A stretch of DNA of 64,000 nt from assembly GCF_016428595.1 (NCBI RefSeq), contig NZ_JAELVQ010000007.1, positions 62,001 to 126,000 on the forward strand, read 5' to 3'. Under the pieces are notes generated by a model that worked only from the letters and a program-made list of their open reading frames with translations, was not told the origin of the DNA and did not search any database. Source of the stretch: Snuella sedimenti (GTDB lineage: Bacteria > Bacteroidota > Bacteroidia > Flavobacteriales > Flavobacteriaceae). Made by a program: the position numbers and the translations under genes. This document shows, piece by piece, positions 16,858 through 25,816 of the stretch (position 1 is its first letter; each line of letters opens with the position of its first letter).

Positions 16858-17931
16858 ATGATTAACGTAACCAAAACTTTTTTACCGCCACAGGAAGAAT
16901 ATCAGGCTATTTTAAAGCGTGCCTGGGATGCCGGGTGGTTGACTAATCGTGGTGTTTTGGTAAGAGAACTGGAGGCCAAATTAAAGGCTTATTTAGGAGT
17001 TTCCAATATACTGGCGACTACTAATGGTACACTTCCATTGCAAATCGCTATTAAAGCTTTAGGTTTAAGCGGAGAGATCATCACTACGCCATTTAGCTAT
17101 GTAGCTACTACGTCCAGTATTGTTTGGGAGGGCTGTACCCCTGTATTTGTAGACATTCACCCTGAGTATTTAACCATCGATGAAACTAAAATTGAAGCTG
17201 CTATTACTTCAAAGACTAGTGCTATTTTAGCGACCCATGTATTTGGAAATCCGTGTCATGTTGAGGCCATACAGGTTATAGCCGATAAATACAATTTAAA
17301 AGTGATTTATGACGGTGCTCATGCCTTTGGGGTAACTTATAAAGGACAATCGTTATTTAATTATGGAGATATAAGTACTTGTAGCTTTCATGCCACAAAA
17401 GTGTTTCATACAGGAGAAGGTGGGGCTTTGTTTTGTAAATCTAGTGCTCAATTGAAAAAGTTGCTCTATTGTCATAATTTTGGACATGATGGACCAGAAA
17501 ATTTTCTGGGCCTTGGTATAAACGCCAAAATTAGTGAATTACAGGGGGCTATGGGCTTGGCAGTATTGCCCTATATGAAAGCTATTTTAGAGGCCAGAAA
17601 GGCTGTTGCCGACATGTATGACGATGCTTTTCATGGTAAGGCATTACAAAAGTTGAAATTACGGGACGATACTCAATGGAATTATGGGTATTACCCTGTT
17701 GTTTTTAAATCTGAAGCGGCGTTGCTTAAAGTTAAGAAGGCATTAGAGGCTGAGCAAATATTTGCAAGAAGATATTTTTTCCCAGGTTTAAATCATTTAC
17801 CTTATCTTAAGAAATTGAAATTTGAGGTTTCTGATATTGTTTCAACTCGCATTTTATGTTTACCCATGTTTCATGATTTACAAAAAAAAGAATTAGAAAA
17901 AATAACTAGTATAGTTTTGCATATTATTTAA
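16858..17931 (+). CDS. DegT/DnrJ/EryC1/StrS sugar aminotransferase
   Basis: 357 residues, a PLP-dependent aminotransferase that puts an amino group on a keto-sugar nucleotide. The Schiff-base Lys181 is in F-H-A-T-K-V-F, Asp152 in Y-D-G-A-H-A-F-G binds the PLP pyridine, and the N-terminal G-W-L-T-N-R-G motif is typical. It abuts wzt and overlaps the WbqC gene by one base (TAATG). With the GNAT gene two positions on, it suggests a 4-amino or 3-amino-6-deoxyhexose that is then N-acylated. Confidence 0.92.
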   Translation: MINVTKTFLPPQEEYQAILKRAWDAGWLTNRGVLVRELEAKLKAYLGVSNILATTNGTLPLQIAIKALGLSGEIITTPFSYVATTSSIVWEGCTPVFVDIHPEYLTIDETKIEAAITSKTSAILATHVFGNPCHVEAIQVIADKYNLKVIYDGAHAFGVTYKGQSLFNYGDISTCSFHATKVFHTGEGGALFCKSSAQLKKLLYCHNFGHDGPENFLGLGINAKISELQGAMGLAVLPYMKAILEARKAVADMYDDAFHGKALQKLKLRDDTQWNYGYYPVVFKSEAALLKVKKALEAEQIFARRYFFPGLNHLPYLKKLKFEVSDIVSTRILCLPMFHDLQKKELEKITSIVLHII

Positions 17932-18635
17932 TGAAAGTAGCTATCATGCAACCATATTTTTTTCCTTATGTTGGTTATTTTCAACTAATAGATGCTGTTG
18001 ATACCTTTGTTTTTTATGATGATGTGAATTTTATCAAGAAAGGGTTTATAAATAGAAATTCAATTCTATTAGATGGACGAGCTTATAAATTTATGATACC
18101 CTGTAAGAAGTTAAGTCAGAATAAAATGATAAAGGAGACGTATATTGATTTAAGTGATTCAATAATAAAAAAGATGCTAAAAACATTTAAGCATGCATAT
18201 CATGATGCTCCATTTTATAATCAAACAATTGAAATAATCAAAAGAGTATTTTTTAGCAATTGCAAATCAGTTTCAGAGATAGCCATTTTAAGCGTAAAAT
18301 CTATTTGTGATTATTTGGAAATTGATAAAAATTGGAAAATAAGTTCATTGCATCATAATGCTTCTATTGGGTTAGAACGTGAAGCAAGAATTATTGATAT
18401 CACTAAAAAAGAATTTGGGGATGTTTATATAAATATGGAAAGTGGTAAAGAGTTGTATGATAATAAAATATTTAAGCATAATAATATACGATTAAATTTT
18501 CTTTGTCCTAAATTAAAAAATTACAAACAGTCAAGTGAGCAATTCATTCCGAGTTTATCCATTATTGATGTATTAATGTTCAACAAGCCTAAAGTGGTTA
18601 AGGAAATGCTTAAAGCATATAGGATAGATTCTTAA
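17931..18635 (+). CDS. WbqC family protein
   Basis: 234 residues opening with the family hallmark M-Q-P-Y-F-F-P-Y-x-G-Y-F-Q-L-I and F-V-F-Y-D-D-V. WbqC proteins recur in O-antigen and amino-sugar clusters; the reaction is not established to my knowledge. The sequence becomes markedly AT-rich from this gene on, and codon use (many AAA, ATA, TTA) differs from wzt upstream. It sits between the aminotransferase and the acyltransferase, pointing to a shared sugar-modifying step. Confidence 0.9.
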   Translation: MKVAIMQPYFFPYVGYFQLIDAVDTFVFYDDVNFIKKGFINRNSILLDGRAYKFMIPCKKLSQNKMIKETYIDLSDSIIKKMLKTFKHAYHDAPFYNQTIEIIKRVFFSNCKSVSEIAILSVKSICDYLEIDKNWKISSLHHNASIGLEREARIIDITKKEFGDVYINMESGKELYDNKIFKHNNIRLNFLCPKLKNYKQSSEQFIPSLSIIDVLMFNKPKVVKEMLKAYRIDS

Positions 18636-18673
18636 AAACTTAAATAAATATTTTAAAAAGATGATAATAACAT

Positions 18674-19231
18674 ATGAATATACTAGGTAAAAAAGTGACT
18701 TTAAGGGCTATAGAAGAGGAGGATTTAGAATTGTTACATAAATGGTCCAATGATCCAGAAATTTGGTATATGCTAGGAGGATGGCATTTTCCAATAGGAA
18801 AAAAAGATCAAAGAAAATGGTACGAAAATTTAGGGCCTAATACTTTAAACCAAAGGTTTGCAATCGATACTGAAGTTCATGGCTTAATAGGTACTGTAAG
18901 TTTAGTTGATATTGATTGGAAAAACAAGCATGCTTTTGCTGGTCTTCAATTAGGAGATAAAGATACTAGAGGCAAGGGGTATGGTATAGACACATTTATG
19001 GCAATTCAAAAATATGCTTTTGAAGAATTGGGATTGGAGCGGCTGGATGGAACCGTTATAGAGTATAATGTTCCAGGATTGGGGTTTATTACAAAACATT
19101 GTGGTTGGAAAGAAGAGGGAAGGCAGCGTAATTGGTACTTCAGAAAAAACCGGTTTTGGGATAGAATTATTGTAGGGGTTACAAGGGAAGATTATTTTGA
19201 ATTAGTAAATAAAAACAAATATTGGGATTGA
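18674..19231 (+). CDS. GNAT N-acetyltransferase (RimJ/RimL type)
   Basis: 185 residues, one GNAT fold. The acetyl-CoA pyrophosphate-binding loop R-G-K-G-Y-G lies near residue 97 and the strand R-L-D-G-T-V-I-E-Y-N-V-P-G near 118. Its place after the aminotransferase and WbqC genes suggests it acylates the amino sugar they produce, in the cytoplasm; a protein target cannot be excluded. Its end overlaps the start of the next gene by ten bases. Confidence 0.88.
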   Translation: MNILGKKVTLRAIEEEDLELLHKWSNDPEIWYMLGGWHFPIGKKDQRKWYENLGPNTLNQRFAIDTEVHGLIGTVSLVDIDWKNKHAFAGLQLGDKDTRGKGYGIDTFMAIQKYAFEELGLERLDGTVIEYNVPGLGFITKHCGWKEEGRQRNWYFRKNRFWDRIIVGVTREDYFELVNKNKYWD

Positions 19232-20178
19232 AAATTGAATCATCTTCTTATTGTTTGATTGACCAAACAGATTCAAATTGTCTAGTTTGTGTGGCAATGC
19301 TAGCTTACAATCAGGAGAAGTATATTGTAGAGGCTTTAGAAAGCGTTCTTAGTCAAAATGTAGATTTTCAATATAAAATAATAGTTGCCGATGATGCATC
19401 TACAGATGGCACGAGGAATATTTTAAAAACATATCAGGAAAAATACCCTAATTTATTTAAATTATTATTACAAAATGAAAATGTAGGGGTAAGACAAAAT
19501 AACATTGATTTGTTAAGTAATGTTGAAGGTGAGTATGTTGCAGCGTTAGAAGGAGATGATTATTGGGTAGACTCAAACAAACTTCAAAGACAGGTGAATT
19601 TTTTGAAGAATAACTTAGAATATAGTTTTTGCTGGACGAGATTCAAGACTTTACATCAGGATTCGAGAAAGTTTGATTTAGATCATAATATTAAATATTT
19701 TAAAATCAATCAAACTGAAATTGATTTTGATTTTGAAAAACTTTATAGGGGATGGCAAATAGGTACTCAGACCTTAGTTTACAGAAGACGAAGTTTTAAT
19801 ATTGGTTTGGCTGGAAAGTATCAGTTGTTTAGAGATATTCATATAATTGTAGAGCTGTTAAATAAAGGAAAGGGAGCTTGTTTAAATTTTATTGGAGCTG
19901 TTTATAGGCTACATGACGGAGGAGTGTACTCTTCACTATCCAGATTAGGTAGACATAAAAAAAGCTTTGAATGTTACAAAGAATTGTATTTATCTAATAA
20001 ATCTAATATTTTTCTAAAAAAAAAATATATCAAATCTTATAAGAATTTTATACAAGCCAATATTATGGAAGCGCATTTTTTGAAAGCGCTAAAATTCAGT
20101 GCTAAATTATTATTGATCAATTATTCTATTTTGGACTTTTTAAAGCATATTCGCCGAATCTATAAAGCTATGGGGTAA
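19222..20178 (+). CDS. GT2 glycosyltransferase
   Basis: 318 residues. GT-A fold motifs: M-L-A-Y-N-Q-E-K-Y-I (about 26-35), D-D-A-S-T-D-G-T (nucleotide-binding) and the D-x-D region E-G-D-D-Y-W near residue 110, where the metal and sugar nucleotide bind. There is a roughly 20-residue extension before the first strand, so the TTG at 19222 or the TTG two codons later are both possible. Cytoplasmic or membrane-associated; sugar specificity unknown. Confidence 0.88.
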   Translation: MGLKIESSSYCLIDQTDSNCLVCVAMLAYNQEKYIVEALESVLSQNVDFQYKIIVADDASTDGTRNILKTYQEKYPNLFKLLLQNENVGVRQNNIDLLSNVEGEYVAALEGDDYWVDSNKLQRQVNFLKNNLEYSFCWTRFKTLHQDSRKFDLDHNIKYFKINQTEIDFDFEKLYRGWQIGTQTLVYRRRSFNIGLAGKYQLFRDIHIIVELLNKGKGACLNFIGAVYRLHDGGVYSSLSRLGRHKKSFECYKELYLSNKSNIFLKKKYIKSYKNFIQANIMEAHFLKALKFSAKLLLINYSILDFLKHIRRIYKAMG

Positions 20179-20182
20179 TTTT

Positions 20183-21391
20183 ATGAAAATAGGTGTGGTT
20201 ACAGGTAGTTTCCCGGAGGTATCAGAAACTTTTGTTGTTAATCAAATAAATTCATTAAAAACATTTGGACATGATGTAAGTGTTTTTTGTTTTAAAATGG
20301 ATGTAGCTAATTCATGTTTTGATGCTTTTGATTTAATAGAAGAAGCTATTGTGTTGAATTGGAAAAGCTTCATGCCTGCAACTATATTTAAAAAATTTTT
20401 TCTTATAAAATTAATTTTAATTAAGGCTTTATTACGCGGTGTGTTTATAGATTTGTTTTTTTCATTATTTTTTAAAAAAGGAAAAATTGTAAATACTCAT
20501 AATTTTTTTAAACAATATTTTAAGTATTACTTTAAAATACAAAATTACAGCATATTGCATATTCACTTTGGCACTAATGCTGTTAACATGATTGAACAAA
20601 TAAAAGCTTTTAATAAAAAAACTATAGTAACCTTTCATGGGTATGATGCCCACAATTATAGTGAACATTTTTATAAAACGTTATTTAATCAACCGAATGT
20701 TTTTTTTACTGTAAATACGAATTATGTTAAGAAACGCATAGTGGCATTAGGAGCTAGTAATTCTAAAATAAGCATTCTTCCTATGGGTTTAGATACAGAT
20801 TATTTTAAACCTAAAGTAAAGAAGAACAGTAAAGTTTTTAATCTTTTATTCGTAGGTAGACTTATCCCCTTAAAAGCACCTTTGATGTCTATAAAAATTG
20901 TACATAGATTAAAATTAGAACTTCAAAGACAGGTTTGTTTTCATATTGTTGGTGATGGTTCAGAAATGGAAGTGTGTAAAGCATATGTTTCTGATCATAA
21001 TTTAGAGAGTAATGTTGTTTTCCATGGTTCAAAACCACAAGATTATATAAAGCAATTAATGGAGCAAAGTGATGTATTTCTATTTCCTGGAATTATTGAT
21101 CAGAATGGCAGGTGTGAGGCACAAGGCCTAGTTATACAAGAAGCTCAGTCTATGAAATTACCTGTGGTAATATCGGACGTTGGAGGTATGAAAGAAGGAG
21201 TTGTTGATGGCGAATCAGGGTTTGTAGTTACAGAAAAGAACCTTGAAGAGTTTGTAAAAAAAATAGTGTTTTTAATTGAACATGAAGAGGTGAGAAAAAA
21301 AATGGGAGAAATAGGCAGAGAATTTGTTAAACAACATTATGACTCTACTTTTTTACACAAAAAATGGTTAGAAATTTATAGTGAATTATGA
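20183..21391 (+). CDS. GT4-like (GT-B) glycosyltransferase
   Basis: 402 residues. The C-terminal Rossmann domain shows F-V-G-R-L-I-P-L-K-A (about 222) and the E-x7-E type motif E-A-Q-G-L-V-I-Q-E-A-Q near 312; the N-terminal domain begins M-K-I-G-V-V-T-G-S-F-P. A Phe/Lys-rich stretch around 65-110 may lie on the membrane. Retaining transferase using a nucleotide sugar. It overlaps the next gene by four bases (ATGA). Confidence 0.9.
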   Translation: MKIGVVTGSFPEVSETFVVNQINSLKTFGHDVSVFCFKMDVANSCFDAFDLIEEAIVLNWKSFMPATIFKKFFLIKLILIKALLRGVFIDLFFSLFFKKGKIVNTHNFFKQYFKYYFKIQNYSILHIHFGTNAVNMIEQIKAFNKKTIVTFHGYDAHNYSEHFYKTLFNQPNVFFTVNTNYVKKRIVALGASNSKISILPMGLDTDYFKPKVKKNSKVFNLLFVGRLIPLKAPLMSIKIVHRLKLELQRQVCFHIVGDGSEMEVCKAYVSDHNLESNVVFHGSKPQDYIKQLMEQSDVFLFPGIIDQNGRCEAQGLVIQEAQSMKLPVVISDVGGMKEGVVDGESGFVVTEKNLEEFVKKIVFLIEHEEVRKKMGEIGREFVKQHYDSTFLHKKWLEIYSEL

Positions 21392-22323
21392 GTATGTTGG
21401 TTTCCATTATTATACCAACCTATAATAGAGCGGCTTTAATAGGTGAAACATTACTATCAATCCAAAATCAGACTTATGTCCATTGGGAATGTTTGGTCAT
21501 TGATGATGGTAGTACTGATAATACTGAGCAAGTGGTGCAAGGTTTTCAAATTAGAGATTCCAGAATACAATTTTTCAGAAGACCTCAAAACAAACCCAAA
21601 GGAGCTAATGCATGCAGAAATTACGGTTTAAAAATAAGTAAAGGAGAATATATAAATTGGTTTGATAGTGATGATTTAATGCATGAGAATAAGATTGAAC
21701 TTCAAATTTCAAAGTTGATTGAATCTAAATCTAATTTTTGCATTTGTAAAACGGCAAAATTCAAAAATAATTGTTCTAATGTTATTGGTGTTCTTAGAAC
21801 TCACCCTACATCAAATGATGTTTTTGAGAAGTTTTTAATGAAAAGAAATATTTGGCTAACTCAAGCTCCACTTTTCAAAAAAGAGTTTTTAATAAATTTT
21901 GGATTAAAGTTCGATGAAGATTTGCAAGCCGCTCAAGAATGGGAATTTTTCAGTAGAGTTTTACACTATGATAAAGATTATAGTTTTGTAAATCAAGTAT
22001 TAGTGTTTTTTAGGAATCATGAAGAAAGTATGTCTTCGCAAAGAAATGCTAATGTGCTTTGGAATTATTTTTTAGCAAGAAAAAAGATATATATTTTATT
22101 TGGTAATGGTTTGAGCATTAAAGCGCAAACCTATTTTTTTAATTATTTTACTGAGTCGTATTACAATATGCTCAGTAAAAATGACTATATCAAAGCTAAA
22201 GCAGTATATAAATATATCAAGAATCTCTTTAATTTATCATTTATAGAAAAATGTTACCTTAAATTAGCATATGTGTCTTTTAAGTGTTTTGGAAAAGGTT
22301 ATTTAATTATTAAAAAAATCTAA
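21388..22323 (+). CDS. GT2 glycosyltransferase, paralogue A
   Basis: 311 residues. V-S-I-I-I-P-T-Y-N-R-A start, I-D-D-G-S-T-D-N-T nucleotide motif, K-G-A-N-A-C-R-N block and the metal site W-F-D-S-D-D-L-M near residue 92. The K-G-A-N-x-C-R and D-S-D-D blocks are shared with 22359-23264 and 31854-32798, so the three are paralogues. The start is inside the previous stop, so translation is likely coupled. Confidence 0.9.
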   Translation: MSMLVSIIIPTYNRAALIGETLLSIQNQTYVHWECLVIDDGSTDNTEQVVQGFQIRDSRIQFFRRPQNKPKGANACRNYGLKISKGEYINWFDSDDLMHENKIELQISKLIESKSNFCICKTAKFKNNCSNVIGVLRTHPTSNDVFEKFLMKRNIWLTQAPLFKKEFLINFGLKFDEDLQAAQEWEFFSRVLHYDKDYSFVNQVLVFFRNHEESMSSQRNANVLWNYFLARKKIYILFGNGLSIKAQTYFFNYFTESYYNMLSKNDYIKAKAVYKYIKNLFNLSFIEKCYLKLAYVSFKCFGKGYLIIKKI

Positions 22324-22358
22324 ACGCTTAGTGTAATTCAATCAACATAAGTTTTTTA

Positions 22359-23264
22359 ATGTCAGACAATAATTTAGTATCCATAATAATACCTGCATAC
22401 AATAGGGCTCATCTTATAAGTAACACGCTAAAGTCTATCCAAAAGCAAACACATACTAATTGGGAGTGTATTGTGATTGATGATGGTTCTTCAGATAATA
22501 CTTTAGAAATATTAAGAGATTATAATCTAAAGGATTCAAGGTTTGTTGTTTTGTTTAGACCCGAAACCAAACTTAAAGGAGCAAATACTTGCAGAAATTT
22601 GGGGCTTCAAAAGGCTAAAGGAGATTATATTATGTTTTTTGATAGTGACGATTTAATGGCTCCAAATCATCTAGAGGTAAAGATAAAAGCTTTACAAAGT
22701 GGAGATTATCACTTTGTGGTGGCGCAATCCCGTTATTTAAATAATGAAGAATTAAACAAGACCTTGGCGAACCAGTACCAATTTACCACTAAGGACATCA
22801 CGCCCATTAATTATATTACCCATAAAATAAATTGGTTAACCTGTGATACACTTATGAAATCAAACCTAGCTAAACAAGTGAGGTTTAATGAAAGTTTAAT
22901 GTCTGGACAGGAATACAATTATTTTTGTAAAATTATCCTATTGAGGGAAAACGGTATTTTTATTGAAGAAGTGGTTACCTTAATAAGATACCATAAAGCG
23001 TCTATTAGGGGAAGGTTACGGGGCAGTAAACGCAAAACTTATTTAGGTTATTTTTTCACCTATTGGAATACGTATTTAGAAGTTAAAGATGAAGCTCCTA
23101 AAACAGCAAGAAGCTTTTTAGTTTATCGCTGCTTTAGATTGTTAGGCAAACTCCCCTTAAAAGAAAGATTGTTAGAGAGAGGCATTATTAAAGCTATTTT
23201 AATTGAATTTGGAGCTAAAGGATTTTATTATTTAATTATGTTATATTCAAAAAGAATTATATGA
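22359..23264 (+). CDS. GT2 glycosyltransferase, paralogue B
   Basis: 301 residues. Same layout as its neighbour: V-S-I-I-I-P-A-Y-N-R-A-H, I-D-D-G-S-S-D-N-T, K-G-A-N-T-C-R-N and F-F-D-S-D-D-L-M. The C-terminal half (from about residue 120) diverges strongly from paralogue A, as expected where acceptor specificity changes. It overlaps the following gene by four bases. Confidence 0.9.
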   Translation: MSDNNLVSIIIPAYNRAHLISNTLKSIQKQTHTNWECIVIDDGSSDNTLEILRDYNLKDSRFVVLFRPETKLKGANTCRNLGLQKAKGDYIMFFDSDDLMAPNHLEVKIKALQSGDYHFVVAQSRYLNNEELNKTLANQYQFTTKDITPINYITHKINWLTCDTLMKSNLAKQVRFNESLMSGQEYNYFCKIILLRENGIFIEEVVTLIRYHKASIRGRLRGSKRKTYLGYFFTYWNTYLEVKDEAPKTARSFLVYRCFRLLGKLPLKERLLERGIIKAILIEFGAKGFYYLIMLYSKRII

Positions 23265-24019
23265 AAATAGCAGTTTATACCGCTAATTTTGGAGGTAAGG
23301 ATGAGCTACTAACGCCTTTAAACTATGTGGATGGTAGTGATATTAGCTTTTACTTATTTACTGATACAGATATAAGTGTTTTTCCATATAAAACTATAAT
23401 AAAGCCATTAATTTTTAAAGATATTTCAAAGAATGCTTTTTACTACAAGCATATGGGTGACCCTCTATTAAAAGCATATGACGTTCTAATATGGCACGAT
23501 TCTAACATTCAATTAGTTTTTGATAAATTACCTAACCTAATTGAATTAGCGGAAAATTCTTTTTTAACCATGTATGTGCATCCCGATCGTGATGATTTTT
23601 ATAGTGAGGCTATGACCAGCATTAGAATAAACAAAGATTTTTCATTGCGCATTTTAAGACAGGCTTTAATATATTTTTTTAACGGTATGCCAGCTCACTT
23701 TGGGATGTACGCCTCTGGGATTTTAATTAAAAACCAAAACATTGATTCGGGAAATTTTTATCCGTTTTGGTGGGAGCAGACCTTAAAGTATAGTCGTAGA
23801 GATCAGTTATCTATTGTCTATGTTATTCATAAAACAGGTCAAAAGATAAAAAGCATTAAAGGAAATGTTTTTAAGAATATCTATTCTATATATCATTCTC
23901 ATAAGTACGATTATTACATTGAAAGCAGGGATATAATGAGATATAATTACAGCATTTTAAAAAAATTAGCTTTCTTTGGTGTTAAGCTATTACGTAAATT
24001 AAGAAAAATAATGCAATGA
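23261..24019 (+). CDS. DUF616 / TOD1-MUCI70-type hexosyltransferase-like protein
   Basis: 252 residues. Y-T-A-N-F-G-G-K-D-E at the N-terminus, F-Y-L-F-T-D, a K-x-x-x-x-P-L-L-K-A-Y-D block and I-W-H-D-S-N-I-Q near residue 83 (in place of the D-x-D-like W-x-D-x-S-I) match the DUF616 family, whose characterised plant members are glycosyltransferases. A role in adding a sugar here is inference from family and place. It overlaps both neighbours by four bases. Confidence 0.78.
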   Translation: MKIAVYTANFGGKDELLTPLNYVDGSDISFYLFTDTDISVFPYKTIIKPLIFKDISKNAFYYKHMGDPLLKAYDVLIWHDSNIQLVFDKLPNLIELAENSFLTMYVHPDRDDFYSEAMTSIRINKDFSLRILRQALIYFFNGMPAHFGMYASGILIKNQNIDSGNFYPFWWEQTLKYSRRDQLSIVYVIHKTGQKIKSIKGNVFKNIYSIYHSHKYDYYIESRDIMRYNYSILKKLAFFGVKLLRKLRKIMQ

Positions 24020-24882
24020 AACACCTTGTCTCCATATGCATACCTACTTATAACGGCGAAGCTTATTTAGACCAAGCTTTACATTCTGCTATTGTTCAAA
24101 CCTATTCAAATATTGAAATTATTGTCTCTGATGATGCTTCGCTGGATGGAACCCTAAAAATTGTTGAAACTTATAAACAAAAGACCAATATTCCTATAAG
24201 TGTTTATAATCATAAGCCACAAGGTATTGGGGCTAATTGGAATAATTGTGTAAAGCAAGCAAAAGGCGATTATATTAAATTTTTATTTCAAGACGACATT
24301 TTAGAACCTACATGTATAGATAAAATGATGCAATTGGCATTAACAAATCCCAAAATTGGACTGGTATATTGTAAGCGCCGATTTCTATATGATACGCTTA
24401 CGCCTCAATTAAAAGAATATATTTCTTTTTATGGTAATTTACATAGTTACTGGCAAGATTTAACAGTTGAGCAGGGTGTTATGCCTGGAGTATGTTACCT
24501 AAAGGATAAAGAATTTTTAAATAGTCCCAAGAATAAGATAGGCGAACCCACTGTTGTGTTGATAAAAAAAACCGTTTTTGATACCATTGGATTTTTTAAT
24601 GAAAAGCTAGAGCAAACTTTAGATTGTGATTATTGGTATCGGCTTATGACGTATTACGAGGTTGGATTTATTGATGCTGTGTTGGTGGGGTTTCGGCTGC
24701 ATGACCAACAAGCAAGTTATTTGAATAAAGCAAGGCAGCTAAATGAAACGTCCTTACTCTATTTTCAATATTACAAACACGTGTTTTGGCAGTTGCATTG
24801 GAAGAATCGCTGGAAATTACTTAAATTGTACCAGCCCATCATTAAAGCTTTAGTAGGGATAAAACGTTTATTGTATGCCTAA
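24016..24882 (+). CDS. GT2 glycosyltransferase
   Basis: 288 residues. V-S-I-C-I-P-T-Y-N-G-E, S-D-D-A-S-L-D-G-T and Q-D-D-I-L near residue 97 form the nucleotide and metal sites; a D-x-D-Y-W acceptor-side motif (D-C-D-Y-W) is near 208. The last eight bases overlap the next start. Sugar unknown. Confidence 0.9.
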   Translation: MKHLVSICIPTYNGEAYLDQALHSAIVQTYSNIEIIVSDDASLDGTLKIVETYKQKTNIPISVYNHKPQGIGANWNNCVKQAKGDYIKFLFQDDILEPTCIDKMMQLALTNPKIGLVYCKRRFLYDTLTPQLKEYISFYGNLHSYWQDLTVEQGVMPGVCYLKDKEFLNSPKNKIGEPTVVLIKKTVFDTIGFFNEKLEQTLDCDYWYRLMTYYEVGFIDAVLVGFRLHDQQASYLNKARQLNETSLLYFQYYKHVFWQLHWKNRWKLLKLYQPIIKALVGIKRLLYA

Positions 24883-25792
24883 ACCCAAGCCCCTTGTTTC
24901 CATTTTATTGCCTGTTTATAATGGGGAGTGTACCTTAAAGGCAACATTGGAAAGTTTGCTTGCTCAAACCCATGGGCATTTTGAACTCTTGATAGGTATT
25001 GATGGGACACAGGATGATTCTAAGGTTATAGCGGAGGCCTTTCGGGATAAGCGGATTCGGATCATTGAACATCCTGTTAATTTGGGACTGGCCAATAACC
25101 TGAATGCGCTTATGGGGTATATAGCTCCCGAAGCCATCTATATCGCCATGGCGGAACAGGACGATGTGTATGTACCGGAGCGATTGCAATGGCAGCTAGA
25201 GGTGATGCGACAACATCCTAAAGTGGGGTTGGTATCGGGAATAGCTGAGTTTGTTAGTGATACACAAGCTAAACAATTCCCTGGTATTTTAGTGTATGGT
25301 CAATCGTTTCCGCAAGGAGTCGAATTGTTTAAGTATTTGTACATTAATCAATTAAAGGTAGTTAATACCTGTATGATGTTCCGCAGGGCAACACATGTTA
25401 ATAATAACCTGAGTTTTAGAAATACTTATGGTAATTTTAATGTGGACTGGGATTATGTTTTGCGATTCGCATTAATCTCCCAGGTGTATGGAATTCCAAA
25501 GGTGTTGGTGCATATGGATAGGAGTTCTAAACGAAGCTCGGTAACGACCAACAAATGGGGGCAATTTAGAGCTTCTCGACAATTGATTAGTGATTTTAAA
25601 AACGAATTTCCAAAACTAGTTAGCCTTACTGATTATAAAGCCGCTCTAAAGATGTGTCGTAAAATAGAATTGGGGTATCGAAATAAATGGGCTATAGTTT
25701 TTTTGGGGTTGTATTATACATTCTTGTATCTTGACTCATATTTTGTGAAATATGTTTATGCAAGATTAAAACAATATGTAAGAAATTATTGA
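24875..25792 (+). CDS. GT2 glycosyltransferase
   Basis: 305 residues. V-S-I-L-L-P-V-Y-N-G-E, G-I-D-G-T-Q-D-D-S and A-E-Q-D-D-V near residue 90 mark a GT-A GT2 domain, with the W-D-Y-V-L-R acceptor motif near 190. Base composition in the first 400 bases is more GC-rich than in the flanking genes, suggesting separate origin. The last of the first transferase block, it ends 24 bases before the CMP-transferase fusion. Confidence 0.9.
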   Translation: MPKPKPLVSILLPVYNGECTLKATLESLLAQTHGHFELLIGIDGTQDDSKVIAEAFRDKRIRIIEHPVNLGLANNLNALMGYIAPEAIYIAMAEQDDVYVPERLQWQLEVMRQHPKVGLVSGIAEFVSDTQAKQFPGILVYGQSFPQGVELFKYLYINQLKVVNTCMMFRRATHVNNNLSFRNTYGNFNVDWDYVLRFALISQVYGIPKVLVHMDRSSKRSSVTTNKWGQFRASRQLISDFKNEFPKLVSLTDYKAALKMCRKIELGYRNKWAIVFLGLYYTFLYLDSYFVKYVYARLKQYVRNY

Positions 25793-25816
25793 GTTTAATT
25801 AAATATTGAATTTTTA

